DNA of 64,000 nt from Seohaeicola zhoushanensis (lineage in GTDB: Bacteria > Pseudomonadota > Alphaproteobacteria > Rhodobacterales > Rhodobacteraceae), in assembly GCF_014656415.1 (NCBI RefSeq), contig NZ_BNCJ01000002.1, positions 520,905 to 584,904 on the forward strand, read 5' to 3'. The position numbers and the translations under genes are program-made. Positions 17,700-27,771 of the stretch are shown here, piece by piece (the stretch's first letter is position 1; every line of letters starts with the position of its first letter). Under the pieces are notes generated by a model. The model was not told the origin of the DNA. It did no database searches and worked only from the letters and a program-made list of their open reading frames with translations.

Positions 17700-19094
17700 T
17701 CAGACCAGCAGGAAGTCGGAGGCGAAGACCCGCGCCAGCCCGTCCATCATGATCTGCACATCGGCGGACCCGTCGCCGTTGGTATCGGCATAGACGGTCA
17801 CGCCGTTGGCGCTGGTCTCGAAGCGCACCTCCAGCCCGGTGCCCGAGAAGGCCTGCCCCCGGATGAAGGCGAAATCGCCGAAGACGCGCAGGTCGACCTG
17901 TTCGCCCCTGGCGCGCTGGAAATCGGTGATCCGGGTAAAGCCGCCGTCGTCGAGATCCGCCGACTGCACGCGGAACTCGAAACGGTCGGTGCCCGCGCCG
18001 CCGGTGAAGGTGTTCCTGCCGCCGGTCGAGATCAGCGTATCGTCGCCGGCCTGGCCGAAGACGGCATTGGTGCCGCCATTGGCCATGATGCTGTCGTTGC
18101 CGGTGCCGCCCTCGGCGCGGTCGCGTCCCTTGCCGGTGAAGATGATATCGTCGCCGGCATCGCCGAACAGCCGGTCGTTGCCGTTGTCGCCACGCAGCAC
18201 GTCCCGCCCGTCGCCGCCGCGCGCGACATCGTTGCCGTTGCCCACGTTCAGCGTGTCGTTGCCGGCGCCGCCCCAGGCCATGTCGTCGCCATCCTCGCCC
18301 CAGATGGTGTCGTGGTCGTCTCCGCCATAGCCCCTGTCGTTGCCGCCGCCGAGCCAGAGCAGGTCGCGCCCGCCGAAGCCGCGGAAGATGTTGTCGTTGC
18401 CGCCGAAGGCCACGGTGCCGACAACCGTGTCGGTGAGCACGTCGCGGAACTCCGAGCCGTCGATATGGCGGAAGCCGCGGATGGTGTCGCCCTCGGCGTC
18501 GCCGCCCTGGCCGGTGGTTGCCGCGCCGAAGGTCAGGCTGACGATGACCCCGGCGGCGGAGGCGCGATAGGAGACCGTGTCACCCGCATCGCCGCCGCCC
18601 GAGAGGTCGTCGGCCCCGGCGCCGCCCTCGATCAGGTCGTCGCCGGAATTGCCGTTGATGACGTCATCGCCCGTGCCGCCGAATATGCTGTCATCGCCAT
18701 CGCCCCCCGCGAGTTCGTCATTGCCGCCCCGGCCTTCGAGGATGTCGTTGCCGGCCCCGGCCCAGATCACGTCATCGCCGCCATCCGGTCCCTGGTCGCC
18801 GATCAGGTGGTTGCCGACCTCGTTGCCCTGGATGAAGTCCGCCCCGTCGCCGCCCTGGACGTTCTCGATCAGCCCGTTGACGACCAGCCGGTGACTGATG
18901 CCCGGCGCGCTCCAGTAGAGGCCCGAGGCCTGGGTGCTGGTGCCGCTCTCGGAGAACCACGACAGCCGGATATCCGAGATCAGCGGCCAGGCCGCGATGA
19001 TCTCGAGCCAGTCGCTGCCGGTTCCGTCGTCGGTGATAGTGATGGTTGTGGTGCCGGTAACAATGGTGTCGATGGTATAGACGTCATTCGCCAC
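17700..19094 (-). CDS. RTX (hemolysin-type calcium-binding) repeat protein
   Basis: This 464-residue acidic protein has many glycine/aspartate nonapeptides of the GGxGxDxLx type, e.g. GGDGDDSIFGGTGDDVINGNSG, concentrated between residues about 85 and 360. They would form Ca2+-filled beta rolls after export. The C-terminal 90 residues (FEFRVQSADLDDGGFTRITDF, ending FLLV) resemble RTX type I secretion tails, so the protein is probably secreted without a cleaved signal. No enzymatic domain is recognised in the first 80 residues. The start is GTG with a GGAG about ten bases before it. No type I secretion gene is nearby. Confidence 0.87.
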   Translation of the reverse strand: MANDVYTIDTIVTGTTTITITDDGTGSDWLEIIAAWPLISDIRLSWFSESGTSTQASGLYWSAPGISHRLVVNGLIENVQGGDGADFIQGNEVGNHLIGDQGPDGGDDVIWAGAGNDILEGRGGNDELAGGDGDDSIFGGTGDDVINGNSGDDLIEGGAGADDLSGGGDAGDTVSYRASAAGVIVSLTFGAATTGQGGDAEGDTIRGFRHIDGSEFRDVLTDTVVGTVAFGGNDNIFRGFGGRDLLWLGGGNDRGYGGDDHDTIWGEDGDDMAWGGAGNDTLNVGNGNDVARGGDGRDVLRGDNGNDRLFGDAGDDIIFTGKGRDRAEGGTGNDSIMANGGTNAVFGQAGDDTLISTGGRNTFTGGAGTDRFEFRVQSADLDDGGFTRITDFQRARGEQVDLRVFGDFAFIRGQAFSGTGLEVRFETSANGVTVYADTNGDGSADVQIMMDGLARVFASDFLLV

Positions 19095-19302
19095 GATGGG
19101 CCAACTCCGAAACGGGGCAGGGTCGAGATGGCTGGAAATGCGGAAAAAGCCGACTCGAAGCGTGCCGGTTGAATTGCGCCGACTCTAGCTGGCGCCGAAG
19201 GCCGGTCAATCGGGATCGCGCGCTTGGGCGGCGGAGGTTTCGGATCGGAAAGGCCGGTGTCGCTGCCAGACGCTTACCGCCGGGAAAACGTCGCAATCGC
19301 GC

Positions 19303-19324
19303 CCGTCGGGGGCTTGCCCGACGG
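19303..19324 (+). promoter_or_regulatory. Stem-loop in the fhs leader
   Basis: CCGTCGGG (19303-19310) pairs with CCCGACGG (19317-19324) around a six-base loop, about 50 bases before the fhs ATG. No known riboswitch fold is recognised. It could be a 5' UTR structure or chance in GC-rich DNA. The rest of the 281-base gap before fhs holds nothing else recognisable. Confidence 0.3.
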
Positions 19325-19375
19325 CTATACGGGACGGCAGAACAGCGCTAGCGATCTTGGGAGGGACCACGCGGC

Positions 19376-21049
19376 ATGGCTTACAAGAGCGACATCGAGA
19401 TTGCCCGCGAGGCGAAGAAGAAACCGATCCTCGAGATCGGCGCCAAGCTGGGCATCCCGGCCGAGCATCTCCTGCCTTACGGCCATGACAAGGCCAAGGT
19501 CGGCCAGGGCTTCATCGACTCGGTGCAGGGCAACCGGAACGGCAAGCTGATCCTGGTGACCGCGATCAACCCGACCCCGGCGGGCGAGGGCAAGACCACG
19601 ACAACGGTGGGCCTCGGCGACGGGCTGAACCGGATCGGCAAGAAGGCGGTGATCTGCATCCGCGAGGCCTCGCTTGGCCCGAACTTCGGCATGAAGGGCG
19701 GCGCGGCCGGGGGCGGCATGTCTCAGGTGGTGCCGATGGAGGAGATGAACCTCCATTTCACCGGCGACTTCCACGCGATCACCTCGGCGCACAACCTGCT
19801 CGCCGCGATGATCGACAACCACATCTACTGGGGCAACACGCTCGAGATCGACACCCGCCGCGTGGTCTGGCGCCGCGTGGTCGACATGAACGACCGGGCG
19901 CTCCGGCAGATCAACTGCTCGCTCGGCGGTGTGGCCAACGGCTTCCCGCGCGAGGCCGGCTTCGACATCACCGTGGCCTCGGAGGTCATGGCGATCCTCT
20001 GCCTCGCCAAGAACCTCGCCGACCTGGAAAAGCGCCTCGGCGACATGATCGTCGCCTATCGCCGCGACAAGTCGCCGGTCTACTGCCGCGACCTCAAGGC
20101 CGATGGCGCGATGACGGTGCTGCTGAAGGACGCGATGCAGCCGAACCTGGTGCAGACGCTGGAAAACAACCCGGCCTTCGTGCATGGCGGCCCCTTCGCC
20201 AATATCGCCCATGGCTGCAACTCGGTCACGGCGACGACCACGGCGCTGAAGCTGGCCGATTACGTGGTGACCGAGGCGGGCTTCGGCGCGGACCTCGGCG
20301 CCGAGAAGTTCATGAACATCAAGTGCCGCAAGGCCGGCCTTGCCCCCGACGCCGTGGTGCTGGTCGCCACCGTGCGGGCGATGAAGATGAACGGCGGCGT
20401 CGCCAAGGCCGACCTCGGGACCGAGAATGTCGCCGCGGTGAAGAAGGGCTGCGCCAACCTCGGGCGGCATATCGCCAACCTCAAGGGCTTCGGCGTGCCG
20501 GTGGTGGTGGGGATCAACCACTTCGTCACCGATACCGAGGCCGAGGTCCAGGCGGTCAAGGACTTCGTCAAGGCGCAGGGCTCGGAGGCCTTCCTCTGCA
20601 AGCACTGGGCGCAGGGCGGCGCGGGGATCGAGGATCTGGCCCGCCGCGTGGTGGAGCTGGCCGACAAGGGCAGCCAGTTCACGCCGCTCTACCCCGACGA
20701 GATGGGCCTGTTCGAGAAGATCGAGACCATCGCCAAGCGGATCTACCACGCCGACGAGGTGCTGGCCGACAAGTCGGTGCGCGACCAGCTTCGCGCCTGG
20801 GAGGCGCAGGGCTATGGCCACCTGCCGATCTGCATGGCCAAGACGCAGTATTCCTTCTCGACCGACCCCAACCTGCGCGGCGCGCCGACCGGCCACTCGG
20901 TCCCGGTGCGCGAGGTGCGGCTTTCGGCGGGGGCGGGCTTCGTGGTGGCGATCTGCGGCGAGATCATGACGATGCCGGGCCTGCCGAAGGTGCCGAGCGC
21001 CGAGACGATCCGGCTGAACGAGGCGGGGCAGATCGAAGGTCTTTTCTAG
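19376..21049 (+). CDS. fhs: Formate-tetrahydrofolate ligase
   Basis: A 557-residue protein, full length for the family. The ATP-binding loop is [20 protein letters not shown] (about residues 64-83), and [19 protein letters not shown] and FATVRALK-like [14 protein letters not shown] follow. It joins formate to THF with ATP, giving 10-formyl-THF. The folD gene follows in the same direction after a 187-base hairpin-rich spacer, and the two cover formate to methylene-THF. In roseobacters this pair serves C1 assimilation and oxidation of methylated compounds. Confidence 0.96.
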   Translation: MAYKSDIEIAREAKKKPILEIGAKLGIPAEHLLPYGHDKAKVGQGFIDSVQGNRNGKLILVTAINPTPAGEGKTTTTVGLGDGLNRIGKKAVICIREASLGPNFGMKGGAAGGGMSQVVPMEEMNLHFTGDFHAITSAHNLLAAMIDNHIYWGNTLEIDTRRVVWRRVVDMNDRALRQINCSLGGVANGFPREAGFDITVASEVMAILCLAKNLADLEKRLGDMIVAYRRDKSPVYCRDLKADGAMTVLLKDAMQPNLVQTLENNPAFVHGGPFANIAHGCNSVTATTTALKLADYVVTEAGFGADLGAEKFMNIKCRKAGLAPDAVVLVATVRAMKMNGGVAKADLGTENVAAVKKGCANLGRHIANLKGFGVPVVVGINHFVTDTEAEVQAVKDFVKAQGSEAFLCKHWAQGGAGIEDLARRVVELADKGSQFTPLYPDEMGLFEKIETIAKRIYHADEVLADKSVRDQLRAWEAQGYGHLPICMAKTQYSFSTDPNLRGAPTGHSVPVREVRLSAGAGFVVAICGEIMTMPGLPKVPSAETIRLNEAGQIEGLF

Positions 21050-21107
21050 CTCGCCTTCGCAACGCGAAGGCGAGAAGTGGGGGCAGAGCGAGTCTGCGCA
21101 GCAGACT
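21050..21107 (+). repeat. Two hairpins directly after the fhs stop
   Basis: CTCGCCTTCGC (21050-21060) / GCGAAGGCGAG (21064-21074) is a perfect 11-bp stem with an AAC loop, beginning on the base after the TAG stop. AGTCTGC (21091-21097) / GCAGACT (21101-21107) follows with a GCA loop. No T-run follows, so they may stabilise the 3' end or weaken read-through rather than terminate outright. Confidence 0.6.
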
Positions 21108-21147
21108 GGCGGAGTCCCCACACGGCGGGGTAGGGCACCATAACGCG

Positions 21148-21226
21148 GCGCGGGCATCGCGCCCCCACCCAGCGGGTCTGAGCGCCACCGCTTCGCGGCG
21201 GATGTGAGTATTTGAAAAGAGAAGAA
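21148..21226 (-). repeat. Dispersed intergenic repeat family, divergent copy
   Basis: Read on the minus strand this begins TTCTTCTCTTTTCAAATACT, then a hairpin (CGCCGCGAAGCGGTGGCG) and GGGGGCGCGATGCCC. The same order of parts occurs at 35660-35722 and 56201-56265. It fills the remainder of the fhs-folD spacer. Confidence 0.55.
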
Positions 21227-21236
21227 GGAACGGGAC

Positions 21237-22127
21237 ATGGCGGCACGGGTGATCGACGGCAAGGCCTTCGCGGCCACGGTGCGGGGCAAGGTGGCCGAGC
21301 AGGTCGCGGCGCTGAAGGCGAAGGGCGTCACCCCCGGCCTCGCCGTGGTTCTGGTCGGCGAGGATCCGGCGAGCCAGGTCTACGTCCGCTCCAAGGGCAA
21401 GCAGACGGTCGAGGCGGGGATGCATTCGGTCGAGAAACGCCTGCCCGCCACCGCCTCGGAAGAGGAAGTGCTTGCGGTGGTCGCGGCGCTGAACGCCGAT
21501 CCGGCGATCCACGGCATTCTGGTGCAGTTGCCGCTGCCGAAACAGGTGGGTGAAGCCAAGGTGCTGGCCGCCATCGACCCGGCCAAGGATGTCGACGGCT
21601 TCCACATCTCCAACGTCGGCCTGCTCGGCACCGGGCAGAAGGCCATGGTGCCCTGCACGCCGCTCGGCTGCCTGATGCTGCTGCGCGATCTGCACGGGAG
21701 CCTGTCGGGCATGGAAGCCGTGGTGATCGGCCGCTCCAACATCGTCGGCAAACCCATGGCGCAGCTGCTGCTCGGCGACAGCTGCACCGTCACCATCGCG
21801 CATTCGCGGACAATGGACCTGCCAGCGGTCGTGCGCCGCGCCGATATCGTCGTGGCGGCAGTGGGCCGGCCCGAGATGGTCAAGGGCGACTGGCTGAAAC
21901 CCGGCGCAACCGTGATCGACGTTGGCATCAACCGCACCCCCACCGAGAGCGGCAAGGACCGTCTCGTCGGCGATTGCGACTATGCCAGCTGCGCCGAGGT
22001 GGCGGGCGCGATCACCCCGGTCCCCGGTGGCGTCGGTCCGATGACCATCGCCTGCTTGCTGGCCAATACGCTCACCGCCTGCTGCCGCGCCAACGGCCTG
22101 CCCGAGCCCGAGGGGCTCACCGCCTGA
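21237..22127 (+). CDS. folD: Bifunctional methylene-THF dehydrogenase / methenyl-THF cyclohydrolase
   Basis: A 296-residue FolD. Family segments visible are [16 protein letters not shown] with the catalytic Tyr and Lys (YVRSK), [43 protein letters not shown] and [18 protein letters not shown]. It converts 5,10-methylene-THF to 10-formyl-THF reversibly in the cytoplasm. It works with Fhs upstream. The start ATG has AAGGA a short distance before it. Confidence 0.96.
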   Translation: MAARVIDGKAFAATVRGKVAEQVAALKAKGVTPGLAVVLVGEDPASQVYVRSKGKQTVEAGMHSVEKRLPATASEEEVLAVVAALNADPAIHGILVQLPLPKQVGEAKVLAAIDPAKDVDGFHISNVGLLGTGQKAMVPCTPLGCLMLLRDLHGSLSGMEAVVIGRSNIVGKPMAQLLLGDSCTVTIAHSRTMDLPAVVRRADIVVAAVGRPEMVKGDWLKPGATVIDVGINRTPTESGKDRLVGDCDYASCAEVAGAITPVPGGVGPMTIACLLANTLTACCRANGLPEPEGLTA

Positions 22128-22131
22128 GCGC

Positions 22132-23028
22132 TCAGGCCAGGTGCAGCGCGAAGAACCTGAGCGTCCGGTCCCAGGCCAGCTTCGCCGCCGCCTCGTCGTA
22201 ACGCGGCGTGGTGTCGTTGTGGAAGCCGTGGTTCACGCCCTCGTAGACGTGCACCTCGTAGTCCTTGTGATGTTCCTGCAACGCCGCCTCATAGGCCGCC
22301 GCCCCGGCGTTGATGCGCTCGTCGAGCCCGGCGTAGTGGATCAGCAGCGAGGCCTGGATGGCCGGCACGTCCTCGGCCGAGGGCTGCCGCCCGTAGAAGG
22401 GCACCGAGGCGGCGAGCTCGGGATAGGCCACCGCCAGCGCGTTGCAGACGCCGCCGCCATAGCAGAAGCCGACCGCGCCGACCTTGCCGGTGCTGCCGTC
22501 GTGGCCCTTCAGGAACTCGAAGGCGGCGAAGAAATCCTCCATCAGCTTGGCCGGGTCCATCGAAGCCTGCATCTCGCGCCCCTTGTCGTCGGTTCCGGGA
22601 TAGCCTCCCAGCGGCGTCAACCCGTCCGGCCCGAAGGCCAGGTAGCCGGCCTTGGCGCAGCGGCGCACCACGTCGGCGATATAGGGGTTCAGCCCGCGGT
22701 TCTCGTGGATCACCAGCACCGCCGGTCGCTTCATGTCGGCCCCCGCCGGCCGGGCCATCAGCCCCTTCATCGTGCCATGCCCCTCGGGGCTGGCATATTC
22801 CACCATCCCGGTCACGATCGCCGGATCGTCGGGCGCCACCTGCTGGGCAAGGGCGTAGTTCGGCTGCAGCTGCTCCAGGATCATCGCGCCGGTCACCCCG
22901 GCGGCGGCATAGCGCGCGGCCTTGGAGATGAATTCGCGCTTGGACATCTTGCCATGCACGTAGCCATCGAAGATCTCGAGGATGCGGGGGTCGAAATCGC
23001 TGGCCTTGCGGCGAAGGGGTTCGGTCAT
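22132..23028 (-). CDS. Dienelactone hydrolase-family protein with export-like leader
   Basis: A 298-residue alpha/beta hydrolase with the dienelactone-hydrolase catalytic set: Cys in GFCYGGG, Asp in HYAGLDERIN and His in GVNHGFHND. The body is preceded by about 65 extra residues containing MSKREFISKAARYAAAG followed by a hydrophobic stretch ending YALAQQ. This resembles a degenerate twin-arginine signal (KR instead of RR), as in YghX-like proteins. It would be periplasmic if exported. Convergent with folD, four bases apart. Substrate unknown. Confidence 0.85.
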   Translation of the reverse strand: MTEPLRRKASDFDPRILEIFDGYVHGKMSKREFISKAARYAAAGVTGAMILEQLQPNYALAQQVAPDDPAIVTGMVEYASPEGHGTMKGLMARPAGADMKRPAVLVIHENRGLNPYIADVVRRCAKAGYLAFGPDGLTPLGGYPGTDDKGREMQASMDPAKLMEDFFAAFEFLKGHDGSTGKVGAVGFCYGGGVCNALAVAYPELAASVPFYGRQPSAEDVPAIQASLLIHYAGLDERINAGAAAYEAALQEHHKDYEVHVYEGVNHGFHNDTTPRYDEAAAKLAWDRTLRFFALHLA

Positions 23029-23106
23029 TTCAGGCTCCCAGTGACTGTCCGCCACAACCTAGGGCGGTGCCCGTGCCTGTCCAAATGAACTTCCTGTGGG
23101 TGGCGG

Positions 23107-23556
23107 TCAGTCGCGCGTCTTGATCGTGCGCAGCACCAGGTTGGTCTGCGCGCTGGCCACCGCCGGCTGACGGAACAGGAAGCCTTCGAGGAAGCGGTTG
23201 TAGGCGTTGAGATCGCGGCAGGCGACGAAGAGGTGGTAATCCGACTGCCCCGTGGTGGCATAGCAGTCGCGCACCTCCTCCTTGGCCTGTACCGCGCGGA
23301 TGAACCCTTCGACGTTCTGCGGATCGTGGCGGGTCAGGTGGACATGCACGATGGCCTGAAAGCCCTGGCCGGTCTTCTCGTCATCCAGCACCACGCCATA
23401 GCGGCGGATGACGCCGCTTTCCTCCAGCGCCCGCACCCTGCGCCAGCAGGACGAGGGCGAAAGCCCGACCCTTGCCGCGAGGTCGGCGTTCGAGATGCGG
23501 CTGTCGCGGCGCAGCAGGCGCAGGATCTCGTGATCGGTCGGGTCGAGGTCGTCCAT
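23107..23556 (-). CDS. Lrp/AsnC-family transcriptional regulator
   Basis: A 149-residue regulator. The N-terminal winged helix (DHEILRLLRRDSRISNADLAARVGLSPSSCWRRVRALEESGVIRRY) is joined to a RAM ligand-binding domain (VHVHLTRHDPQNVEGF ... CYATTGQSDYHLFV). It is divergent from the indolepyruvate oxidoreductase gene across 130 bases, which it probably controls in response to an aromatic or branched-chain amino acid. That pairing is inference from position. Confidence 0.92.
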   Translation of the reverse strand: MDDLDPTDHEILRLLRRDSRISNADLAARVGLSPSSCWRRVRALEESGVIRRYGVVLDDEKTGQGFQAIVHVHLTRHDPQNVEGFIRAVQAKEEVRDCYATTGQSDYHLFVACRDLNAYNRFLEGFLFRQPAVASAQTNLVLRTIKTRD

Positions 23557-23686
23557 CGATGGATTTGTCCGGGGTGCGGTGGGGAATTGGATAAATCTTT
23601 CACAAGTTGCGCGTGATTGCCAGTCTCGTGACCGGATTTTCCATCCCTGATGCGGTAAAATTGCCGAAACCAGCCGGAGAGCCGCC

Positions 23687-26600
23687 ATGACCGACCAGTC
23701 CAGCCCGTACCAGACCTACAAGCTCTCCGACCGATACGACCTGCCGCGCGGCCGGGTGTTCCTGTCGGGCACCCAGGCGCTGGTGCGCATCATGCTCGAC
23801 CAGGCCCGGCGTGACCGTGCGGCGGGGCTGAACACCGCTGGTTTCGTCTCGGGCTATCGCGGCTCGCCGCTGGGCGGGGTCGACCTGGAGATGTGGAAGA
23901 ACAAGGACCGGCTGGAACAGGCTCGCGTGACCTTCCAGCCGGCGGTGAACGAGGACCTGGGCGCGACGCTGGTGCTGGGCGCGCAGCAGGCGGTGCTGCA
24001 TCCGAAGGCCGAGGTCGAGGGCGTCTTTTCCATGTGGTATGGCAAGGGCCCCGGCGTCGACCGTTCGGGCGATGCGCTCAAGCACGGCAACGCCTATGGT
24101 TCGGCCCCCAGGGGCGGCGTGCTGGTGGTGGCGGGCGATGACCATGGCTGCGTCTCTTCCTCGATGCCGCACCAGTCCGACGTGGCCTTCATGGCCTGGT
24201 TCATGCCGACGCTGAACCCGGCCAGCGTGGCCGAATACCTGGAGTTCGGCGAATACGGTATCGCGCTCTCGCGCTTCTCGGGCTGCTGGGTCGGGTTCAA
24301 GGCGATCTCGGAAACCGTGGAATCCGCCATGTCGGTGGACCTGCCCGAGGATCGCGTCTTCACCTTCCCCGAGATCGACCTGCCGCCGGGCGGGCTGCAC
24401 ATCCGCCGCGCCGATCTGCCCAGCCCCGAGATCGAGACGCGCCTGACCTTCAAGCTGAAGGCGGTCGAAGCCTTTGTCGAGGCCAACCCGATCGACCGGC
24501 GCATCTATGACACGGAACACGCGCATTTCGGCTTTGTCACCACCGGCAAGGGCCACCTCGACCTGATGGAGGCGCTGCGCCTGCTGGGCCTCGACGAAGC
24601 CGCCTGCCGCCGCCTTGGCATCGACATATACAAGGTCGGCATGGTCTGGCCGCTGGCGCTGCGCGATGCGCTTCGCTTTGTGAACGGCAAGACCGAGGTC
24701 ATGGTGATCGAGGAGAAGCGCGGCATCATCGAAAGCCAGTTCAAGGAATATTTCTACGACTGGCCCGGCGACAAGCCCGAGCGCATGGTCGGCAAGTTCG
24801 ACGAGGACGGCGCGCCGCTGGTGCCCTGGACCGGCGAGCTGTCGCCCCGGATGCTGGCGCCGCTGATCGCGCGGCGGCTGGCCAAGCATTTCCCCGAGGA
24901 AGGGCTGCTCGAACGCGCCGCCCGCGTGACCGAGGCGCCGGTGCCGGCGCTGAACATCCCCGGCGCCACCCGCACCCCCTATTTCTGCTCGGGCTGTCCG
25001 CACAACACCTCGACCAAGGTGCCCGAGGGCAGCCGCGCGGCATCCGGTATCGGTTGCCACGTCATGGCGAGCTGGATGGACCGCAGCACCGACGGCTATG
25101 CCCAGATGGGCGGCGAGGGCGTGCCCCATGTCGCCGCCTCGCGCTTTACCGGCAACGGCCACATCTTTCAGAACCTGGGCGAGGGCACCTGGTATCACTC
25201 CGGCAGCCTCGCGATCCGCCAGGCGGTCGCGGCGGGGACCAACATCACCTACAAGATCCTCTACAACGACGCTGTCGCCATGACCGGCGGCCAGCCTGTG
25301 GATGGACCTGTGAGTGTCCTGGGGATAGCGCAGACCTGCCGCGCCGAAGGTGTGCAGCGTATCGCCCTGATTTCAGACAATATCGGCAAGTTCTCCACAG
25401 GTGATTTTCCGCCCGGCACCAGCTTTCACGACCGCGCCGCGCTCGACACCGTGCAGCGCGAGCTGCGCGAGGTGAAGGGCGTCTCGGTGCTGATCTACGA
25501 ACAGACCTGCGCCACCGAAAAACGCCGCCGCCGCAAGCGCGGCACGATGGAGGACCCCAAGCGGTTTGCCTTCATCAACGACCTGGTTTGCGAGGGCTGC
25601 GGCGACTGTTCGGTGGAATCCAACTGCCTCAGCGTCGAGCCGCTGGAGACCGACTTCGGCCGCAAGCGCAAGATCAACCTCTCGACCTGCAACAAGGACT
25701 TCTCCTGCCTGAACGGCTTCTGCCCCAGCTTCGTCACCGTCGAGGGCGCCACCCGCCGCAGGAAGCGCGGCGCCGAGGTTGATCTGGCGGCGGTGGCCGG
25801 GCTGCCGCATCCGCAGTTGCCGTCCCTGGGCAAACCCTGGGACCTGCTCGTCGCCGGTGTCGGTGGAACCGGCGTGGTCACGGTTGGCGCGCTCATCACC
25901 ATGGCGGCGCATCTGGAGGGGAAGGGGGCCAGCGTGCTCGACTTCACCGGCTTCGCGCAGAAGTTCGGCACGGTGATCGGCTACGTGCGCCTCGCCGAGA
26001 CGCCCGCGGCGATCCAACAGGTGCGTATCGGCAATGCCAGCGCCGATGCGCTGATCGCCTGCGACGCGGTGGTGGCCTCGGCACCCAAGGCCTCGGCGCA
26101 TTACCGCAAGGGCACCCGCGTGGTGCTGAACCGGGCCGAGATGCCCACCGGCGACCTCGTGCTGCGCCGCGACGCCGACCTGAAGATCGACCAGCGCGAG
26201 GCGCTGGTGCGCGCCACCGTGGGCAGCGACAACGTGCTGGCGGCGGATGCCAATGCCCTGGCCGAGCGGCTGATGGGCGATGCCGTGTTCGCCAACATCA
26301 TCCTGCTGGGCGCCGCCTGGCAGCAGGGGCTGGTGCCGGTCAGCGAGCTGGCGCTGAAACAGGCGATCCTGCTCAACGGCACCGCCGTCGAGGCCAACGC
26401 CCGCGCCTTCGACATCGGCCGCCTGCTCGCCGCGAGGCCCGAGGCGCTGCACGTCCCCGAGACGCCCGCGCTGCCGCAGGACGCCGCCAGCCTGGTCGCC
26501 CGCCGCGCCGCGTTCCTGACCGGCTACCAGGATGCCGCCTATGCCGCCCGCTACCGCGCCACGCTCGACGCCTTCCGCGCGCGGGGGGCTTCGGACGACC

Positions 26601-27076
26601 TGGTCGCGCTGGCCGCGAAGTCACTGTTCAAGCTGATGGCGATCAAGGACGAATACGAGGTCGCCCGGCTGATGACGCAGACCGGCTTCGAAGACCGCCT
26701 GCGGCAGGAATTCGACGGCGATTTCAAGGTGAACTACCATTTCGCCCCGCCGGTCCTGCCGCTGGGCAAGGACGCCCGAGGCCGCCCGGTGAAACGCAGC
26801 TTCGGCGCCTGGATGACCCCGGTGCTGCGCGGCCTTGCCAGGTTCAAGCGCCTGCGCGGCACGGCGATCGACCCCTTCGGCTATACCCACGACCGCCGCC
26901 TCGATCGCGAGTTGCTGACATGGTTCGAGGCGCTGCTGCAACAGCTCCCGCTGAACGACCAAGCCGCTGAAATCCTCGCCGCCCCGATGGAGATCCGCGG
27001 CTATGGCCCGGTGCGCGAGAAGGCGGCGGCCGAGGTGCGGGCGCGCATCGCCCAGCTTCAGAGCGCGGGGCGGTAA
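23687..27076 (+). CDS. Indolepyruvate ferredoxin oxidoreductase, fused alpha-beta type
   Basis: A 1,129-residue 2-oxoacid oxidoreductase. The pyrimidine-binding part comes first (FLSGTQALVRIMLDQ, GFVSGYRGSPLGG). A TPP-binding region follows from about 430 (FCSGCPHNTSTKVPEG, GIGCHVM), then an iron-sulfur cysteine cluster near 635 (CEGCGDCSVESNC), then a C-terminal gamma-type domain from about 720 (LLVAGVGGTGVVTVGALI, DFTGFAQKFGTVIGYVR). It oxidatively decarboxylates aryl-pyruvates from transamination of aromatic amino acids to aryl-acetyl-CoA. The last 19 bases overlap the convergent LysE gene. An intact long fused form is normal for aerobic alphaproteobacteria. Confidence 0.93.
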   Translation: MTDQSSPYQTYKLSDRYDLPRGRVFLSGTQALVRIMLDQARRDRAAGLNTAGFVSGYRGSPLGGVDLEMWKNKDRLEQARVTFQPAVNEDLGATLVLGAQQAVLHPKAEVEGVFSMWYGKGPGVDRSGDALKHGNAYGSAPRGGVLVVAGDDHGCVSSSMPHQSDVAFMAWFMPTLNPASVAEYLEFGEYGIALSRFSGCWVGFKAISETVESAMSVDLPEDRVFTFPEIDLPPGGLHIRRADLPSPEIETRLTFKLKAVEAFVEANPIDRRIYDTEHAHFGFVTTGKGHLDLMEALRLLGLDEAACRRLGIDIYKVGMVWPLALRDALRFVNGKTEVMVIEEKRGIIESQFKEYFYDWPGDKPERMVGKFDEDGAPLVPWTGELSPRMLAPLIARRLAKHFPEEGLLERAARVTEAPVPALNIPGATRTPYFCSGCPHNTSTKVPEGSRAASGIGCHVMASWMDRSTDGYAQMGGEGVPHVAASRFTGNGHIFQNLGEGTWYHSGSLAIRQAVAAGTNITYKILYNDAVAMTGGQPVDGPVSVLGIAQTCRAEGVQRIALISDNIGKFSTGDFPPGTSFHDRAALDTVQRELREVKGVSVLIYEQTCATEKRRRRKRGTMEDPKRFAFINDLVCEGCGDCSVESNCLSVEPLETDFGRKRKINLSTCNKDFSCLNGFCPSFVTVEGATRRRKRGAEVDLAAVAGLPHPQLPSLGKPWDLLVAGVGGTGVVTVGALITMAAHLEGKGASVLDFTGFAQKFGTVIGYVRLAETPAAIQQVRIGNASADALIACDAVVASAPKASAHYRKGTRVVLNRAEMPTGDLVLRRDADLKIDQREALVRATVGSDNVLAADANALAERLMGDAVFANIILLGAAWQQGLVPVSELALKQAILLNGTAVEANARAFDIGRLLAARPEALHVPETPALPQDAASLVARRAAFLTGYQDAAYAARYRATLDAFRARGASDDLVALAAKSLFKLMAIKDEYEVARLMTQTGFEDRLRQEFDGDFKVNYHFAPPVLPLGKDARGRPVKRSFGAWMTPVLRGLARFKRLRGTAIDPFGYTHDRRLDRELLTWFEALLQQLPLNDQAAEILAAPMEIRGYGPVREKAAAEVRARIAQLQSAGR

Positions 27077-27696
27077 GCCGCCAGCCGCGCGCCGAAGCCG
27101 ATGAAGACCACGCCGGTCAGCCCCTTGATCCAGCGCTGCACCGGCCCGCGCCGGGTAAAGGCCGACAGCCGCGCGAACAGCAGCACCACGAAGCTGAACC
27201 AGATCAGGTTCACCAGCGAATGCAGGAAGACCAGCAGGAAGGCCCAGCCCACGGGATGGGCGCCCAGCGGGATGAACTGCGGAAAGACCGCGAGGTAGAA
27301 CATCGATACCTTCGGGTTCAGCCCGTTGGTGAGCAGCCCCTCGACATAGGCCCGCGCCAGCGTGCGCTGCCGTTTTGCGGGCGCGACCTTCGGCAGGGCG
27401 TCGGTGCCCTTCCACGCCGCCCAGAGCGACTTGACCCCGACCCAGACCAGATAGGCCGCGCCGAGGTATTTCACGATGGCAAAGGCGGTGGCCGATTTCA
27501 GCAGGATCACCGAGATCCCGAGGATCGACAGCGCCCCGTGGATGTAGAAGGCGGTGAAGAAGCCGGCGATATTGGCGAAGCCGGCGGCGCGCCCCGAGGT
27601 TGGAACGGTGCGCGCGATCAATACCCCGTTCGGCCCCGGCGAGGTGACGAGCAGCGTCACCGCCAGGACGAATGCCGCGATCTCTGCCCAGTTCAT
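27058..27696 (-). CDS. LysE/RhtB-family amino-acid exporter
   Basis: A 212-residue inner-membrane protein with about six hydrophobic segments. The N-terminal TSPGPNGVLIAR and the GLLTNGLNPKVSMFYLAVFPQFI segment are diagnostic of LysE/RhtB translocators. It exports amino acids or analogues. The ATG at 27696 was chosen because MNWAEIAAFVLAVTLLV is the first membrane helix. Its 3' end overlaps the oxidoreductase gene on the other strand. Confidence 0.92.
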   Translation of the reverse strand: MNWAEIAAFVLAVTLLVTSPGPNGVLIARTVPTSGRAAGFANIAGFFTAFYIHGALSILGISVILLKSATAFAIVKYLGAAYLVWVGVKSLWAAWKGTDALPKVAPAKRQRTLARAYVEGLLTNGLNPKVSMFYLAVFPQFIPLGAHPVGWAFLLVFLHSLVNLIWFSFVVLLFARLSAFTRRGPVQRWIKGLTGVVFIGFGARLAAYRPAL

Positions 27697-27771
27697 GCCC
27701 CAGCCTCCGCGCCGTCCCGCAGCGACGATGCCGCCGGGGCTGCGCGAAGGCAAGGGCACTTGCGGGCAGCC

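Noticed and set aside
17700..19094. Tandem DNA repeat or misassembly in the RTX gene
   Set aside because: The nonapeptide repeats are protein-level and the DNA varies from repeat to repeat.
19095..19375. THF or other known riboswitch before fhs
   Set aside because: Only a simple 8-bp stem-loop was seen; no recognisable conserved riboswitch core.
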